A DNA stretch of 40,605 nt, taken from NCBI GenBank assembly GCA_046704385.1, contig JBJKSB010000016.1, positions 1-40,605 on the forward strand. Direction: 5' to 3'. The notes under the pieces were generated by a model that was not told the DNA's origin, did not search any database, and saw only the letters and a list, made by a program, of their open reading frames with translations. Position numbers and translations under genes: made by a program. Shown here piece by piece: positions 1 to 9,908 of the stretch. This DNA comes from GH45 sp046704385 (GTDB taxonomy: Bacteria; Bacteroidota; Bacteroidia; Bacteroidales; SZUA-534). Every line of letters starts with the position of its first letter. Positions within the stretch are counted from its first letter, which is position 1.

Positions 1-385
1 TCACGGTGATCAAATAATCCAGATCGGCGATGGTTTGGTTGAATTAGTTGAAGGTGGTAAAACAAACTCCGAAGAGTCAATATCGCTTTTAAAAAAATAT
101 ATTGAACCGATGAAAATAGGAAAAGTGGACCGAATTGTACTTGGTTGCACCCATTATCCGTTTTTTGAACCGGTTCTAAGAAAAATTATTCCCAATTCTA
201 TTGAATTAATTGACCCGGCTCCGGCAATTGCTTTACGAACAAAAAATATACTTGTTGAAAATGGCTTACAGAATTTATCTCCAACCCCAAATTACCAGTT
301 TTACACTTCGGGAAAATTTGAAGTGATTAAAAATCTACTATTTGAAATTACAGGAAACCATTTTGAAATCTATTCAGCAGATTGA
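1..385 (+). CDS. murI: Glutamate racemase, C-terminal part (5' end outside window)
   Basis: Interconverts L- and D-glutamate to supply D-Glu for peptidoglycan in the cytoplasm. The frame is open to the left edge (first whole codon at 2), so this is the C-terminal 127 or so residues. The motif GCTHYPFF carries the second catalytic cysteine of the racemase family (GCTHYP signature). The family is normally about 260-280 residues, so roughly half is present. The TTG at 35 is inside the conserved stretch GDGLVELVEGGK and is not a start. The last 16 bases overlap the convergent gene that ends at 370. Identity is secure; only the boundary is unknown. Confidence 0.93.
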   Translation, partial: HGDQIIQIGDGLVELVEGGKTNSEESISLLKKYIEPMKIGKVDRIVLGCTHYPFFEPVLRKIIPNSIELIDPAPAIALRTKNILVENGLQNLSPTPNYQFYTSGKFEVIKNLLFEITGNHFEIYSAD

Positions 386-897
386 TCCTTGTACCAATCT
401 GCATACATGATATAATTGTTCGCTATTTTTTCGATCATCTCTTTTGACTGATAGGGCTCAATTTCCTTCACCTTTTTTGCAGGCACTCCGGCATAAACAC
501 TGTTGGGTTCTACAATAGTATTACTTAACACCAGAGCATTTGCTGCAATTATTGAGTTTTCATATATTACAGCATGATCTAATACAGTAGCACCAATTCT
601 AACCAACACATTATCCATAATTTTTGCACCATGAATGGTTACATTATGACCAATGGAAACATTATTACCAATCTCAACAACCGATTTCTGATAAAGTGTG
701 TGCAAAACCGTACCGTCCTGGATATTTACCTTGTTACCTATTCGAACAGAGTTAACATCACCCCTAAGTACTGTGTTAAACCAAATGCTACAATTGTCGC
801 CTATAATTACATCGCCTATAACAGTTGCATTTTCAGCCAGATAACAATTTTTACCAAACACCGGGGTAAATCCCCGGATCGATTTTATAAGAGCCAT
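370..897 (-). CDS. Gamma-carbonic-anhydrase family hexapeptide-repeat protein
   Basis: A 175-residue left-handed beta-helix protein of the YrdA/PaaY/gamma-CA group. Hexapeptide repeats run from about residue 10 to 145 (for example VIGDVIIGDNCSIW), followed by the usual C-terminal helix. The three histidines that bind the metal in Cam-type enzymes are all present: H66 (TVLH), H84 and H89 (GHNVTIHG). Metal binding, and so carbonic anhydrase or acyltransferase-like hydrolase chemistry, is therefore possible. The physiological substrate is not known for most of this family. The gene is convergent with murI, overlapping it by 16 bp, and divergent from korA. Confidence 0.88.
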   Translation of the reverse strand: MALIKSIRGFTPVFGKNCYLAENATVIGDVIIGDNCSIWFNTVLRGDVNSVRIGNKVNIQDGTVLHTLYQKSVVEIGNNVSIGHNVTIHGAKIMDNVLVRIGATVLDHAVIYENSIIAANALVLSNTIVEPNSVYAGVPAKKVKEIEPYQSKEMIEKIANNYIMYADWYKDQSAE

Positions 898-1076
898 TAT
901 ATCAACTCATTAAAAGTTTCACGAAAATAATAATAATATAGCATTACCAGGGCCAAAATACTATGTTTCTTAGAATAAATAAATGTGTATGTTTTACAAT
1001 ACATATCTGTATCATTTTATCATTTTTTAACTTACTTTGTGCAACCATTAAGCTTTAACTTACAATACAATTAATA

Positions 1077-2921
1077 ATGAGTAAAAAGACAAATATAGTT
1101 GAAAAAGAGGAGGTTGTAATTCGCTTCTCAGGAGACTCAGGCGATGGTATGCAATTAACTGGTACTCAGTTTTCAAATACCTCTGCCCTATTTGGTAATG
1201 ATGTTTCTACTTTTCCCGATTATCCTGCTGAAATCAGAGCTCCGCAGGGTACAGTTGGTGGTGTTTCGGGATTTCAGTTGCACTTTGGTCAATCTGAAGT
1301 TAATACACCAGGAGATTATGCAGATGTTTTAGTGGCAATGAACCCTGCAGCTTTAAAAGCAAATTTAGTGTGGGTAAAAAAAGGGGGTACCATTATATTT
1401 AATAGTGATGCTTTTACCGAAAAAAACCTGGTACGTGCCGGTTATGATAACGATCCGATTAAAGAAAACGGACGCGATTATAATTTTATTGAAGCTCCCA
1501 TAACTCAATTAACCATTGAGTGCCTGAAGGATTTTGAAATGGATCAGAAAAGCGTATTACGAACTAAAAACATGTTCGCGCTTGGTATGGTTTACTGGCT
1601 TTTCGATCGTCCTTTAGAATACACTGAAAAGTTTTTTGAAGAAAAATTTGCAAAAAAACCTATGGTAGTTGAAGCAAATAAAAGTGTATTAAGGGCTGGT
1701 TTTAATTTTGCCGAAACTATTGAAGCTCTTCCACTGAATTATAAAGTGTCGCCAGCAAAAATCAAGGGTGGTACTTATAGAAATATAAGTGGGAATACAG
1801 CAACTGCATGGGGTTTAATTGCTGCTGCAGAAAAGGCTAACTTACCTTTATTTTGTGGTTCATACCCCATTACGCCAGCTACCGAAATTCTACAAGAATT
1901 GGCAGCAAGAAAAGATCTTGGCATAAAAACTTTCCAGGCTGAAGATGAAATAGCCGGAATATGTACTGCCATTGGAGCATCATTTGCCGGTAATTTTGCA
2001 GTTACAACTACCTCAGGACCCGGGCTGGCTTTAAAAACTGAAGCTGCAGGTCTGGCTGTAATGACTGAATTACCACTGGTAATAGTTAACGTACAGCGTG
2101 GCGGACCATCAACCGGGTTACCAACCAAAACAGAACAGGCAGATTTGTTACAGGCCTTACATGGCCGTAGTGGTGAAGCACCATTGGTGGTGCTTGCTGC
2201 CAGCACTCCTTCAAACTGTTTCGATTTTGCATTTGAAGCAGGCCGTATTGCACTCGAACATATGACCCCGGTAATTTTATTAACCGACGGCTTCTTGGCC
2301 AACGGATCAGAACCCTGGAAATTACCAGATATTGATACTTTTCCAAAAATTAATGTGCCTTTTGCCAGCCCTGGAGAAGAACCTTATTTACCCTATGAAA
2401 GAGATGAAAAAACTCTGGTTCGAAAATGGGCAACACCTGGTATGATTGGAAAAGAGCACCGAATTGGCGGTCTTGAAAAAATGGATAAGACCGGCGAAGT
2501 TTCCTATGTTCCTGAAAATCATCAGGTAATGTCTGATTTAAGAGATGAGAAAATTCGCCGGGTAGTTGAAAAAATACCTGATTTGAAAATAATTGGGGAT
2601 GAAGATGCTGATTTGCTTGTTGTAGGCTGGGGTGGTACTTATGGACATATTTATTCTGCAATAAAAGAGGTTAGAAAAGAGGGTAAAAAAATAGCATTTG
2701 TTCACTTCAATTACATTTGGCCTTTGCCAAAAAATACTGAAAGTGTTTTGACCCGGTTTAAGCAAACTGTAGTTTGTGAGTTAAATATGGGACAAATGGC
2801 CGATCATTTAAAAATGAACGTACCCAATTTCAATTGTGTAAAATATAATAAAATGCAAGGTCAACCATTTACTATTGTTGAATTGCAAGATAAGTTTAAT
2901 CAATTACTCAAGGAGATTTAG
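1077..2921 (+). CDS. korA: 2-oxoglutarate (2-oxoacid):ferredoxin oxidoreductase, fused gamma-alpha subunit
   Basis: Oxidative decarboxylation of 2-oxoglutarate (or a related 2-oxoacid) to the acyl-CoA with reduction of ferredoxin, or the reverse reductive carboxylation. The 614 residues show a gamma domain first (FSGDSGDGMQLTG near residues 17-29) and then the alpha/pyrimidine-binding domain (SYPITPATEI near 262, TSGPGLALKTEA), the usual KorA layout. No ferredoxin-type cysteine clusters are present. korB follows after 2 bp with a clear AAGGAG at 2910-2915, so the two are one operon. A -7-like box, TTACTTTG (1032-1039), lies 37 bp before the ATG. The substrate, 2-oxoglutarate against other 2-oxoacids, is inferred from the family only. 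Confidence 0.92.
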   Translation: MSKKTNIVEKEEVVIRFSGDSGDGMQLTGTQFSNTSALFGNDVSTFPDYPAEIRAPQGTVGGVSGFQLHFGQSEVNTPGDYADVLVAMNPAALKANLVWVKKGGTIIFNSDAFTEKNLVRAGYDNDPIKENGRDYNFIEAPITQLTIECLKDFEMDQKSVLRTKNMFALGMVYWLFDRPLEYTEKFFEEKFAKKPMVVEANKSVLRAGFNFAETIEALPLNYKVSPAKIKGGTYRNISGNTATAWGLIAAAEKANLPLFCGSYPITPATEILQELAARKDLGIKTFQAEDEIAGICTAIGASFAGNFAVTTTSGPGLALKTEAAGLAVMTELPLVIVNVQRGGPSTGLPTKTEQADLLQALHGRSGEAPLVVLAASTPSNCFDFAFEAGRIALEHMTPVILLTDGFLANGSEPWKLPDIDTFPKINVPFASPGEEPYLPYERDEKTLVRKWATPGMIGKEHRIGGLEKMDKTGEVSYVPENHQVMSDLRDEKIRRVVEKIPDLKIIGDEDADLLVVGWGGTYGHIYSAIKEVRKEGKKIAFVHFNYIWPLPKNTESVLTRFKQTVVCELNMGQMADHLKMNVPNFNCVKYNKMQGQPFTIVELQDKFNQLLKEI

Positions 2922-2923
2922 CC

Positions 2924-3949
2924 ATGGCAGAAGAAATAAAAGTATTAACAGCAAAAGATTTTAAAAGCAATCAGGAAGTAAGATGGTGTCCTGGTTGTGG
3001 AGATCATGCCATTTTGAATTCCATTCAGAAAGCAATGGCTGAATTAAAAGTCAAAAAAGAAAATATAACTGTAATCTCAGGTATCGGATGTTCTTCACGA
3101 TTCCCTTATTATATGAATACTTATGGTTTCCATAGTATTCACGGCCGTGCAGCTGCTATTGCTTCGGGCTTAAAAGTTGCAAATCCCGAACTGGAAGTAT
3201 GGCAAATTTCAGGTGATGGTGATGCCATGGCCATTGGTGGTAACCATTTTATACATGCTATTCGCAGAAATATTGACCTGAATATGATTCTGTTCAATAA
3301 TGAAATTTATGGCTTAACCAAGGGACAGTACTCACCCACCTCTCCATTTGGTAAAGTAACCAAAACTTCCCCTTTTGGTACGGTGGAACAACCTTTTCAC
3401 CCCGGTGAACTGGTAATTGGTGCTCAGGGGAAATTCTTCGCACGCTCAATCGATTATAACGTAAAACTTACCACTGATGTATGCCTGGAAGCTGCCAAAC
3501 ACAAAGGAACATCAGTTGTTGAAATTTTACAGAATTGTGTAATTTATAACGATGGCTGTCATTCACCGCTTCTTGACAAAGAATTTAAGGATGACCGAAC
3601 TGTTGTATTAAAACACGGAGAACCAATGATTTTTGGTAAAGACAATGACAAGGGTCTTATTCTTGAAGGATTAAAAATTAAGGTTGTTAATTTATCGGAA
3701 GGCGGATATACCAAAGAGGACCTCCTGGTTCATGATGCACATGAAAACAATCCCGGAATTCATACCATGTTGGCCAATATGCGTTATCCTGATTATCCGG
3801 TTGCTTTAGGCGTTATACGCGATGTTACATCGGTTACTTACGACGAAAGTGTTGTAAATCAGATTAATAAAGTGAAGCAAACAGCACGCTTTAAAAATGT
3901 AAAAGATTTATTATATAGTGGTAATACCTGGACAGTAAACGAAAATTAA
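2924..3949 (+). CDS. korB: 2-oxoglutarate (2-oxoacid):ferredoxin oxidoreductase, beta subunit
   Basis: Thiamine-diphosphate-binding subunit of the KorAB complex, 341 residues. Visible signatures are WCPGCGDH (C22, C25, which with a further cysteine ligate the [4Fe-4S] cluster), GIGCSSRFPYYM, and the TPP/Mg motif GDGDAMAIGGNH followed by NNEIYGLTKGQYSPTS. The gene sits 2 bp after korA and has its own strong Shine-Dalgarno, unusual for this phylum, where such sites are weak. A stem-loop follows the stop at 3977-4049. Confidence 0.93.
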   Translation: MAEEIKVLTAKDFKSNQEVRWCPGCGDHAILNSIQKAMAELKVKKENITVISGIGCSSRFPYYMNTYGFHSIHGRAAAIASGLKVANPELEVWQISGDGDAMAIGGNHFIHAIRRNIDLNMILFNNEIYGLTKGQYSPTSPFGKVTKTSPFGTVEQPFHPGELVIGAQGKFFARSIDYNVKLTTDVCLEAAKHKGTSVVEILQNCVIYNDGCHSPLLDKEFKDDRTVVLKHGEPMIFGKDNDKGLILEGLKIKVVNLSEGGYTKEDLLVHDAHENNPGIHTMLANMRYPDYPVALGVIRDVTSVTYDESVVNQINKVKQTARFKNVKDLLYSGNTWTVNEN

Positions 3950-3976
3950 GGTTTACCAACTATCGATTTTAGGATT

Positions 3977-4049
3977 TCCCGCAAAGGACTAATTAAAATT
4001 GTTTCAAAGCAAATGATTTTTAAAGATGGTCTTTGCGGGATTTCTTTTT
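3977..4049. terminator. Long-loop inverted repeat between convergent korB and the gene at 4053
   Basis: TCCCGCAAAG (3977-3986) is exactly complementary to CTTTGCGGGA (4031-4040), and a T-rich run TTTCTTTTT follows. The loop is 44 nt, longer than a classic intrinsic terminator. It fits the gap between two convergent genes, so termination is likely but not certain. Confidence 0.5.
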
Positions 4050-4052
4050 AGC

Positions 4053-5321
4053 TCATGTCTTAAGCTTTTTCTTTTTAGCTGCCGGGAATAACACATTATT
4101 TAAAATCAGACGATAACCTGGTGAGTTAGGGTGAAGATTAAGATCAGTAGGCTTATCACCCACAAAATGCTGGTAATCTTCAGGATCGTGTCCTCCATAA
4201 AAAGTCCAGGTACCTTTTCCAAATTCGCCATGTATATACCTTGCCTCACCAGCGCTGCTATTTTCGCCCATTATTAATACATTAGGTTTAATAAGCTTTT
4301 TATTAAATGCTGTGGTTTGCCCCATAAATCCCTTAATAACATTCGTATGGTTCTGACAAAGCATGGTAGGAATCGGATCCCATTTAGCTGAGAATTCAAA
4401 AAGCGTAAAATAATCCTCGCTTTCCTGAACCTTTCGTGTGTTTGTTACATCAATATCCGAAAATTCATATTCATAAGGATTTTCGCTAATCTTGAAATTT
4501 CTGAAAGCAAAGGTTTGGGAATAATCCAGATGATCATTAAAATCCGGATCAGCCGGATCGCCATCGAACATGCTTTCACAAATATCAACATGCGAAGCTG
4601 CCAAAGCAATATCATAAGTATCGGTAGCGGAGCACATGGCAAATAAAAAACCCCCGTTTCCAACGTACTGTCGAATGGTTTGTGCCACAAATAATTTCAG
4701 CTCCGAAACCTTGCTAAAGCCCAGTTTTTTAGCACTTTCCTCAGCATTATATACCTGGTTGCGATACCAGGCCATATTTCGATAAGCTGCATAAAATTTC
4801 CCATACTGGCCGGTAAAATCCTCGTGGTGAAGATGGAGCCAGTCGTACTTGGAAAGCTCACCTTTTACAATTTCTTCGTCATAAATTATATCGTAAGGTA
4901 TTTCAGCATAAGTCAGAACCAGGGTTACGGCATCATCCCACGGTAATTTGTCTTTAGGTGAATAAACAGCAATTTTAGGTGCCTTTTGTAATTTTAATGC
5001 ATCCATATTCACATCTTCTCCTGAAATTTCATCAAGAATTAAGGAGGCTTTGGCATCTGCAATTACATCGTAACTCACTCCACGAACAATGCATTCAGTT
5101 TCAACATCAGAATTGTAAGCCATCATAAAGCTTCCACCCCGATAATTCAATAACCATTGAGCTTCCATTCCGTTTTGAAGTACCCAATAAGTTATTCCAT
5201 AAGCTTTTAGATGATTTGTCTGGGTATCATCCATCGGGATAAGAATATACGCAGCCTTTGTAATAATAGCCAGGAGCAGAAAGATAGAAACAAAAATTAT
5301 TTTAAGAGATTTTACTTCCAT
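4053..5321 (-). CDS. Exported conserved Bacteroidota protein, often labelled 'asparagine synthetase B'
   Basis: A 422-residue protein if started at the ATG whose first base is 5321. That start gives a clean signal peptide (MEVKSLKIIFVSIFLLLAIITKA) and leaves 31 bp to the end of dnaB; longer starts (up to 5381) would overlap dnaB and bury the signal. From memory, relatives in this phylum are annotated as asparagine synthetase B, but I see neither the N-terminal Cys2 glutaminase nor the SGGxDS PP-loop of AsnB. Visible blocks are PMDDTQTNHLKAYG, LHLHHEDFTGQYG, GGFLFAMCSATDT and FYGGHDPED. The GGFLFAMC segment resembles the cysteine elbow of class I amidotransferase-like/ThuA folds, which is only a suggestion. 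Function unknown; probably periplasmic and co-transcribed with dnaB. Confidence 0.72.
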   Translation of the reverse strand: MEVKSLKIIFVSIFLLLAIITKAAYILIPMDDTQTNHLKAYGITYWVLQNGMEAQWLLNYRGGSFMMAYNSDVETECIVRGVSYDVIADAKASLILDEISGEDVNMDALKLQKAPKIAVYSPKDKLPWDDAVTLVLTYAEIPYDIIYDEEIVKGELSKYDWLHLHHEDFTGQYGKFYAAYRNMAWYRNQVYNAEESAKKLGFSKVSELKLFVAQTIRQYVGNGGFLFAMCSATDTYDIALAASHVDICESMFDGDPADPDFNDHLDYSQTFAFRNFKISENPYEYEFSDIDVTNTRKVQESEDYFTLFEFSAKWDPIPTMLCQNHTNVIKGFMGQTTAFNKKLIKPNVLIMGENSSAGEARYIHGEFGKGTWTFYGGHDPEDYQHFVGDKPTDLNLHPNSPGYRLILNNVLFPAAKKKKLKT

Positions 5322-5352
5322 GATTGAAATACAATTCCATAGCATTTTTTGT

Positions 5353-6906
<1,554 letters not shown>

Positions 6907-7038
6907 CTTATATTTTTTGTAAAGGAAAACAAAGGTAGGAAAAGATGTTTTTTACTCACATTATATTCGAATTATATTTATTAAAAAATAACTCACACGT
7001 TATAAACCGATTTTTCTATATTTTTGTTGAAAAAAAGA

Positions 7039-7851
7039 ATGCTCTTATTCCCCAATGCCAAAATAAATATCGGACTCGATATTCTTTACAAAAGAGATGA
7101 CGGGTTTCATGAGCTTGAAACGTTAATGTACCCGATTAAGCTCAACGACATTCTTACAATTAATGTTGCCAATGACAGGCCAAAAGGATTAAAACTTACC
7201 ACTACAGGTTTAATAATTGATGGGAGCCTTGAGGATAATATCATTTACAAAACCTATAATTTATTGAGTTTACGTTTTAACCTGCCAGCAATCGATATTC
7301 ATCTGCATAAGTCGATACCTTTTGGTGCCGGTCTTGGAGGTGGGTCGAGTGATGGTGCTTTTGCCCTTTTTGGAATTAATGAATTATGCAACCTCAACTT
7401 AACTATAAATGTTCTTGAAGATATTGCCACTCAGCTTGGCAGCGACTGTCCGTTTTTTATAAAAAATTCACCAGCCGTTGCAAAAGGGAGGGGTGAAAAA
7501 TTATCAGGATTTGAATCAGACCTGAGCCATTTCAGCATTGCGCTTGTTGTTCCGCCAATACCAATAAGCACTATATCAGCCTACAGCCGGATTAAACCGT
7601 TTGTTCCTGAAAAAGGACTTGAAGAGAGATTAGCTTTGGGAATTGAGAACTGGCGGGAAATTGTACCTAATAATTTTGAAGATTCTGTATTTACACAGTA
7701 TCCTGAAATAAAACTTATAAAGGAAAAATTGTATAATGCAGGTGCCATATATGCTTCACTTTCAGGAAGCGGGTCGGCTGTGTTTGGCATTTTTAAACAA
7801 AAGCCTGAATTGCATAATATTTTTCCAAAAAACTATTTTATATGGATTTAA
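7039..7851 (+). CDS. ispE: 4-diphosphocytidyl-2-C-methyl-D-erythritol kinase
   Basis: ATP-dependent phosphorylation of CDP-methylerythritol in the MEP isoprenoid pathway. The 270-residue product begins MLLFPNAKINIGLDIL, the normal family N-terminus, so the ATG at 7039 is preferred over the TTG at 7024, which lies inside a -7-type box (TATTTTTG, 7019-7026). The GHMP ATP loop PFGAGLGGGSSDGA and the C-terminal GSGSAVFG motif are present. If that box is used, the leader would be very short. A strong hairpin begins on the last base of the stop codon. Confidence 0.95.
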   Translation: MLLFPNAKINIGLDILYKRDDGFHELETLMYPIKLNDILTINVANDRPKGLKLTTTGLIIDGSLEDNIIYKTYNLLSLRFNLPAIDIHLHKSIPFGAGLGGGSSDGAFALFGINELCNLNLTINVLEDIATQLGSDCPFFIKNSPAVAKGRGEKLSGFESDLSHFSIALVVPPIPISTISAYSRIKPFVPEKGLEERLALGIENWREIVPNNFEDSVFTQYPEIKLIKEKLYNAGAIYASLSGSGSAVFGIFKQKPELHNIFPKNYFIWI

Positions 7852-7878
7852 AAAAAGGCAGCCGTGCTGCCTTTTTTT
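7851..7878. terminator. Bidirectional intrinsic terminator between ispE and the biotin carrier gene
   Basis: A perfect 12-bp stem, AAAAAAGGCAGC (7851-7862) and GCTGCCTTTTTT (7866-7877), closes on a 3-nt CGT loop. The A-run on one side and T-run on the other let it act in both directions for the convergent genes. Confidence 0.93.
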
Positions 7879-8194
7879 ATTCAATTTCAATAAGTAATTC
7901 GCGGTTGGGAACCATGATGCCTTCCTTTACCAGTATCGACTTAATGGTGCCTGAAACTGGTGAAGTCACAACATTTTTCATCTTCATTGCTTCAAGAATG
8001 AGCAGTTTCGTACCCACTTTGACTTTTTGACCTTCTTTCACAAAAATCTTTAATATAGTGCCGGGAATAAAAGCCTTAATCATTTTTTCATTAGGCCTTT
8101 CCCATTTTTTACGGTTCATGTATTTATTTGTCAATAAGGTCTTAAATTCAGACCCATTAACAACAATGGTTTCAAATTTTTCTTTTTTTGCCAT
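7877..8194 (-). CDS. Biotin carboxyl carrier protein of an acyl-CoA carboxylase or decarboxylase
   Basis: A 105-residue biotinyl-lipoyl domain. The biotinylation motif is LEAMKMKN with K71 as the modified lysine, flanked by the usual PGTILKIFVKEGQKV and SPVSGTIKSILVKEG halves of the beta barrel. It lies 11 bp downstream of the carboxyltransferase gene, so the two are translated together and act together. The family is either the carrier of propionyl-/acyl-CoA carboxylase or the gamma subunit of methylmalonyl-CoA decarboxylase; the sequence does not separate these. Confidence 0.9.
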   Translation of the reverse strand: MAKKEKFETIVVNGSEFKTLLTNKYMNRKKWERPNEKMIKAFIPGTILKIFVKEGQKVKVGTKLLILEAMKMKNVVTSPVSGTIKSILVKEGIMVPNRELLIEIE

Positions 8195-8205
8195 AGCCTG
8201 AAAGA

Positions 8206-9750
8206 TTAAAAAGGTGGAACGCCATGTTTCTTTTTAGGTTGCCCTACCCGTTTGTTTTTTGAAACTTCAATGGCATGAATAAGCAACTTACGTGTTTCAT
8301 CAGGATCAATCACACTATCGATATAACCTTTAGCGGCAGCCACATAAGGATTGGCAAACTTTTCCTTATATTCCTCAACCTTTTGTTTACGCATTTCATC
8401 CGGATTTTCGGCACCCATAATTTCCTTACGGAAAATAATATTTGCAGCACCTTCAGGTCCCATTACAGCAATTTCAGCTGTTGGCCAGGCAAATACAAAG
8501 TCGGCACGCAGGTGACGCGAATTCATAGCAATATATCCTCCGCCATATGCTTTTCTCAAAATTACGGTAATTCGTGGAACCGTAGCTTCACTGTATGCAT
8601 ACAGAATTTTTGCACCATGACGGATAACCCCGGCGTGTTCCTGGTCAATTCCCGGAAGGTACCCGGGCAAATCTTCCAAAGTTACCAAAGGAACGTTAAA
8701 AGCATCACAATAGCGAATAAAACGGGCCGCCTTATCAGAACTATCACAATCAAGTACACCTGCAAGCACCAGTGGTTGGTTAGCTATAAACCCTATGGTT
8801 TCGCCATTTATCCTTCCAAAACCTATTACCACATTTTTAGCAAAATCCGATTGAATTTCAAAAAAATCAGAATCATCAGCTATGGCTTTAATAACATCAC
8901 GAACATCGTAAGGCTGTGACGGATCATTAGGAACAATTTTTTCAATTTTGAATTCCGATTTTGGCTCTTTTGGAGGGAATGCCCTGGCTTTTTGTCCGTT
9001 GTTCCATGGTATGAAAGTAATCAGCTTTTTAATCTGATCGAAACATTCCTGCTCGCTTTCTGAATAAAAATGAGCATTACCGGTAATTTCGCTGTGAACA
9101 CGTGCTCCACCAAGTTCCTCCATCGAAATTTCCTCGCCTAAAACAGTTTTAATAACCTCAGGCCCAGTAATAAACATTTTTGAAATATTCTCCACTACAA
9201 AAACAAAATCTGTCAAAGCAGGTGAATACACCGCACCTCCGGCACATGGTCCCAAAATAACTGATATTTGAGGTATAACCCCCGATGAAAGTGTATTTCT
9301 GAAAAATATTTCACCATACCCTGCCAATGAGTTAACGCCTTCCTGAATACGAGCTCCACCTGAATCATTAATCCCTATTAATGGCACACGCATTTTTAAG
9401 GCATGGTCCATAATCTTTGTGATTTTACGGGCATGCATATATCCTAACGAACCTCCTGCAACCGTAAAGTCCTGTGCATATATACAAACAGGGGCCCCGT
9501 AAATAGTACCTGTTCCGGTAATAACTCCATCACCATGTAATACTTTTGTTTCCATTCCAAAGTCACGTGCCTCGTGCTCAACAAATAAGTCATACTCATG
9601 GAATGAATCTTTGTCAAGAAGAGACAGAATACGCTCACGGGCTGTCAATTTTCCAATTGCTTTCTGCTTTTCGATAGCAGCTTCGCCTCCACCCAACTGA
9701 ACTTCCTCTCTTCGTTTTAAAAGCTCACGTGTTTTTTGTTTTAACGACAT
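8206..9750 (-). CDS. Acyl-CoA carboxyltransferase (propionyl-CoA carboxylase beta / methylmalonyl-CoA decarboxylase alpha)
   Basis: A 514-residue carboxyltransferase with two crotonase-like halves. Typical motifs are GKLTARERI, GGSLGYMHARKI, DSGGARIQEGVNSL and the CoA-binding GPCAGGAVYSPALTDF in the N-half, and LPGYLPGIDQEHAG and RKAYGGGYIAMNS in the C-half. It transfers CO2 between carboxybiotin and an acyl-CoA. The biotin carrier follows at 8194. No biotin carboxylase (AccC) and no membrane decarboxylase subunit lies nearby, so the direction of the reaction cannot be read from context. A TAnnTTTG box on the minus strand (9842 to 9835) lies 84 bp before the start. Confidence 0.9.
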   Translation of the reverse strand: MSLKQKTRELLKRREEVQLGGGEAAIEKQKAIGKLTARERILSLLDKDSFHEYDLFVEHEARDFGMETKVLHGDGVITGTGTIYGAPVCIYAQDFTVAGGSLGYMHARKITKIMDHALKMRVPLIGINDSGGARIQEGVNSLAGYGEIFFRNTLSSGVIPQISVILGPCAGGAVYSPALTDFVFVVENISKMFITGPEVIKTVLGEEISMEELGGARVHSEITGNAHFYSESEQECFDQIKKLITFIPWNNGQKARAFPPKEPKSEFKIEKIVPNDPSQPYDVRDVIKAIADDSDFFEIQSDFAKNVVIGFGRINGETIGFIANQPLVLAGVLDCDSSDKAARFIRYCDAFNVPLVTLEDLPGYLPGIDQEHAGVIRHGAKILYAYSEATVPRITVILRKAYGGGYIAMNSRHLRADFVFAWPTAEIAVMGPEGAANIIFRKEIMGAENPDEMRKQKVEEYKEKFANPYVAAAKGYIDSVIDPDETRKLLIHAIEVSKNKRVGQPKKKHGVPPF

Positions 9751-9908
9751 AATCAGATGTATTAGTTAAACTTCTCGGTAATAATCAATTAGCAATTTTG
9801 CACTCAAGGCAATTATTTGTAAATGCAAGTTAAGCAAAATTACGACTAAAGAATTTAGTTACAGCTGAGATATGTACTTGTTTTTCTGCTAAAAAATTAT
9901 AGTCCGGG

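Noticed and set aside
1775..2302. A 175-codon open frame on the minus strand
   Set aside because: Antisense shadow of korA, whose conserved motifs cover the same DNA.
8275..8919. A 214-codon open frame on the plus strand
   Set aside because: It lies wholly inside the carboxyltransferase gene on the other strand, has no family features and an unlikely composition.
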